Shown here: positions 43,048 through 43,860 of the stretch, piece by piece
Numbering within the stretch: position 1 is the stretch's first letter
Layout of the letters: every line of letters starts with the position of its first letter
Source: an uncultured Clostridia bacterium
GTDB taxonomy: Bacteria > Bacillota > Clostridia > UBA1381
DNA: 43,860 nt
Assembly: GCA_947626075.1 (NCBI GenBank)
Contig: CANQQW010000007.1
Coordinates: forward strand, 1 to 43,860
Direction of reading: 5' to 3'
Made by a program: the position numbers and the translations under genes
The notes under the pieces: generated by a model
The model's input: only the letters and a program-made list of their open reading frames with translations
Database searches by the model: none
What the model was told of the DNA's origin: nothing

Positions 43048-43860
43048 TCATAACCCGGCAGCCATACATATAAGCCGTACAACAAGCGCCGCCGCCCACG
43101 CTATGACGCACTGCCACACCGCTACGCCGACAGCCCATCTGCCGCCGAGTTCTCTCTTTATCGAGGCTACCGCCGCAACGCACGGCGAATAAAGCAGGCT
43201 GAATACGAGCAGCGACGCGGCTCCGGCGGTGCTAAGTGCAGCCGTCACGCCTCCGGCGAACAGCACTTCGAGTACCGACACGACGCTTTCCTTTGCCATA
43301 AATCCGCTTATGAGAGCCGTCACAATTCGCCAGTCGCCCAGTCCTATCGGCGCGAAAAGCGGCGCGATAAGTCCCGAAACGGACGCGAGTATGCTGCCGT
43401 CCGAGTCGGGCACGTACTGCAAATGCCAGTTAAAGCTCTGCATAAACCATATTATAACCGTCGCGATGAATATTACCGTAAAGGCGCGCGTCAAAAAGTC
43501 CTTCGCCTTTTCCCACAGAAGCTGCGCGACGTTTTTCGCCGTCGGCATGCGGTAGTTCGGCAGCTCCATTACGAACGGCACCGGTTCGCCCTTGAATATC
43601 GTCTTTTTGTAAAGGAACGCCGCGAGTATGCCTATCACGATGCCCAGAAGGTAAATACCCGTCATTATCGGCGCGGCGTATTTCGGGAAAAACGCGTTTA
43701 CGAAAAACGCGTAAATCGGCAGCTTCGCGGTACAGCTCATGAACGGCGTTAATATAATCGTCATTTTACGGTCGCGCTCACTCGGAAGCGTGCGCGTCGC
43801 CATTACGGCGGGTACGGAGCAGCCGAAGCCTATGAGCATCGGTACAATGCTTCTGCCCGA
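43048..43860 (-). CDS. feoB: Ferrous iron transport protein B, C-terminal part (5' end outside window)
   Basis: The frame runs to the window edge (270 residues visible). It contains the FeoB core signature GRSIVPMLIGFGCSVPAVMATRT (residues 3-25 visible, given in two parts by family as the first Gate motif and its Cys), then MTIILTPFMSCTAKLPIY. Several membrane helices and a second Gate-like segment (LLYSPCVAAVASIKREL) follow. The N-terminal G domain lies outside the window. Fe(II) uptake across the cytoplasmic membrane is the known role. The stop is 9 bp before the Cys-rich gene. Confidence 0.95.
   Translation of the reverse strand, partial: SGRSIVPMLIGFGCSVPAVMATRTLPSERDRKMTIILTPFMSCTAKLPIYAFFVNAFFPKYAAPIMTGIYLLGIVIGILAAFLYKKTIFKGEPVPFVMELPNYRMPTAKNVAQLLWEKAKDFLTRAFTVIFIATVIIWFMQSFNWHLQYVPDSDGSILASVSGLIAPLFAPIGLGDWRIVTALISGFMAKESVVSVLEVLFAGGVTAALSTAGAASLLVFSLLYSPCVAAVASIKRELGGRWAVGVAVWQCVIAWAAALVVRLICMAAGL

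Overview
The window looks like the chromosome of an endospore-forming, Gram-positive Clostridia (Firmicutes), probably an uncultured gut lineage. Evidence: a spoVAC-spoVAD-spoVAE operon; B. subtilis-like gene neighbourhoods (alr followed by a mazEF pair; lonB-lon-engB; pyrH-frr-uppS-cdsA-dxr-rseP-ispG); SigA promoters of the TTGACA-N17-TATAAT type; rubrerythrin; an S-layer (SLH) protein; and a gut-type beta-glucuronidase. Genus cannot be set from the sequence alone. No tRNA, rRNA, transposase, integrase, phage gene or CRISPR array was seen. GTG and TTG starts are unusually common.

Layout. 1-6391 (minus): one operon from a clear promoter at 6363-6391: pyrH, frr, uppS, cdsA, dxr, rseP, ispG (isoprenoid precursor, undecaprenyl and phospholipid synthesis plus translation recycling). 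6417-8591 (minus): tgt and queA (queuosine). 8592-9009: non-coding, with a 47-bp tandem repeat. 9010-13171 (minus): beta-glucuronidase, an isochorismatase-fold hydrolase, a polysaccharide pyruvyl transferase and a family 2 glycosyltransferase, divergent from 13339-15866 (plus), a second glycosyltransferase and a flippase: a small surface-glycan locus. 15876-17061 (minus): HPr-like protein and 1-phosphofructokinase. 17192-18862 (plus): ABM-fold monooxygenase and an ATP-grasp ligase of unknown product. 18924-23426 (minus): rdgB, a membrane protein, nnr, alr, a miniature MazE-like antitoxin and mazF. 23578-30084 (minus): LonB-like ATPase lacking its protease domain, lon, engB and an SLH protein. 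30155-30800 (plus): two tandem, promoter-driven structured RNAs, the second directly upstream of a leucine-rich-repeat surface protein (30806-32608). 32642-37461 (minus): DUF5685 protein, J-domain/TPR protein, a YqhQ (DUF1385) gene with an in-frame TAG, prmC, pfkA and a C_GCAxxG_C_C redox protein. 37649-40926 (plus): spoVACDE, then aroE-aroK. 40978-43860 (minus): rubrerythrin; obg, a 51-aa FeoB-associated Cys-rich protein and the end of feoB.

Most of the window is housekeeping. The observations most worth following are: (i) the tandem RNAs at 30187-30400 and 30554-30773, whose shared 3' modules can each form either an antiterminator or a terminator, with one base change compensated in both alternative helices; (ii) a MazF toxin with intact catalytic residues paired with a 53-aa antitoxin that has the toxin-binding segment but no DNA-binding domain; (iii) the in-frame TAG in yqhQ; (iv) the protease-less LonB beside a lon promoter carrying a perfect 10-bp dyad centred on the predicted transcription start; and (v) an HPr with Arg in place of regulatory Ser46.
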